A stretch of 6,780 nucleotides of DNA from an uncultured bacterium (lineage in GTDB: Bacteria; Bacteroidota; Ignavibacteria; Kapaibacteriales; UBA2268): assembly GCA_937875295.1 (NCBI GenBank), contig CALLXS010000032.1:1-6780 (forward strand). Direction: 5' to 3'. Below, one piece after another: positions 6,769 to 6,780 of this stretch; the first letter of the stretch is position 1, and each line of letters starts with the position of its first letter. The position numbers were made by a program, and so were the translations under genes. A model generated the notes under the pieces. The model was given only the letters and a program-made list of their open reading frames with translations, had not been told where the DNA came from and did not search any database.

Positions 6769-6780
6769 TTTTTCTTCCCC

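Overview
The window is AT-rich, gene-dense bacterial DNA. The best clue to the organism is the C-terminal type IX secretion (T9SS) sorting domain on the protein at the left edge. That system is essentially confined to the Bacteroidota and neighbouring FCB lineages. The lack of obvious Shine-Dalgarno sites at most starts and the AT-rich codon use fit such an organism. I cannot name a genus.

Layout: the 3' end of a secreted T9SS cargo gene lies on the + strand (1-639). Everything else lies on the - strand as one compact run. In the direction of transcription (right to left) it holds a nadA-like gene, nadC, an NAD-dependent nucleotide-sugar epimerase/dehydratase, a cupin-type sugar epimerase/isomerase, a DUF4153 polytopic membrane protein, a DUF1801 protein and a broken acyltransferase-3 gene. 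Gaps in this run are -1, 43, 4, 76, 19 and 13 bases, so cotranscription of at least parts is likely. No stretch over 300 bases lacks a gene, and I see no RNA gene, insertion sequence, CRISPR array or integration site.

The genes fall into three themes. nadA and nadC are consecutive steps of de novo NAD synthesis (iminoaspartate to quinolinate to nicotinate mononucleotide); nadB is not in the window. The SDR enzyme and cupin form a typical activated-sugar modification pair for surface polysaccharide. The acyltransferase-3 remnant also belongs to envelope or polysaccharide decoration, but it has lost its middle and changes frame.

The most notable feature is the nadA reading frame. Its first ~83 residues look like two HEAT-type repeats, not the NadA N-terminus, and they join in frame to NadA just after the point where the conserved substrate-binding AH(N/Y)YQ motif should be. 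All three predicted iron-sulfur cysteines remain. This is either a deletion fusion of a HEAT-repeat gene with nadA, giving a probably inactive quinolinate synthase, an unusual natural architecture, or an assembly artefact. Otherwise the window looks ordinary, and I see no convincing undescribed multi-gene system.
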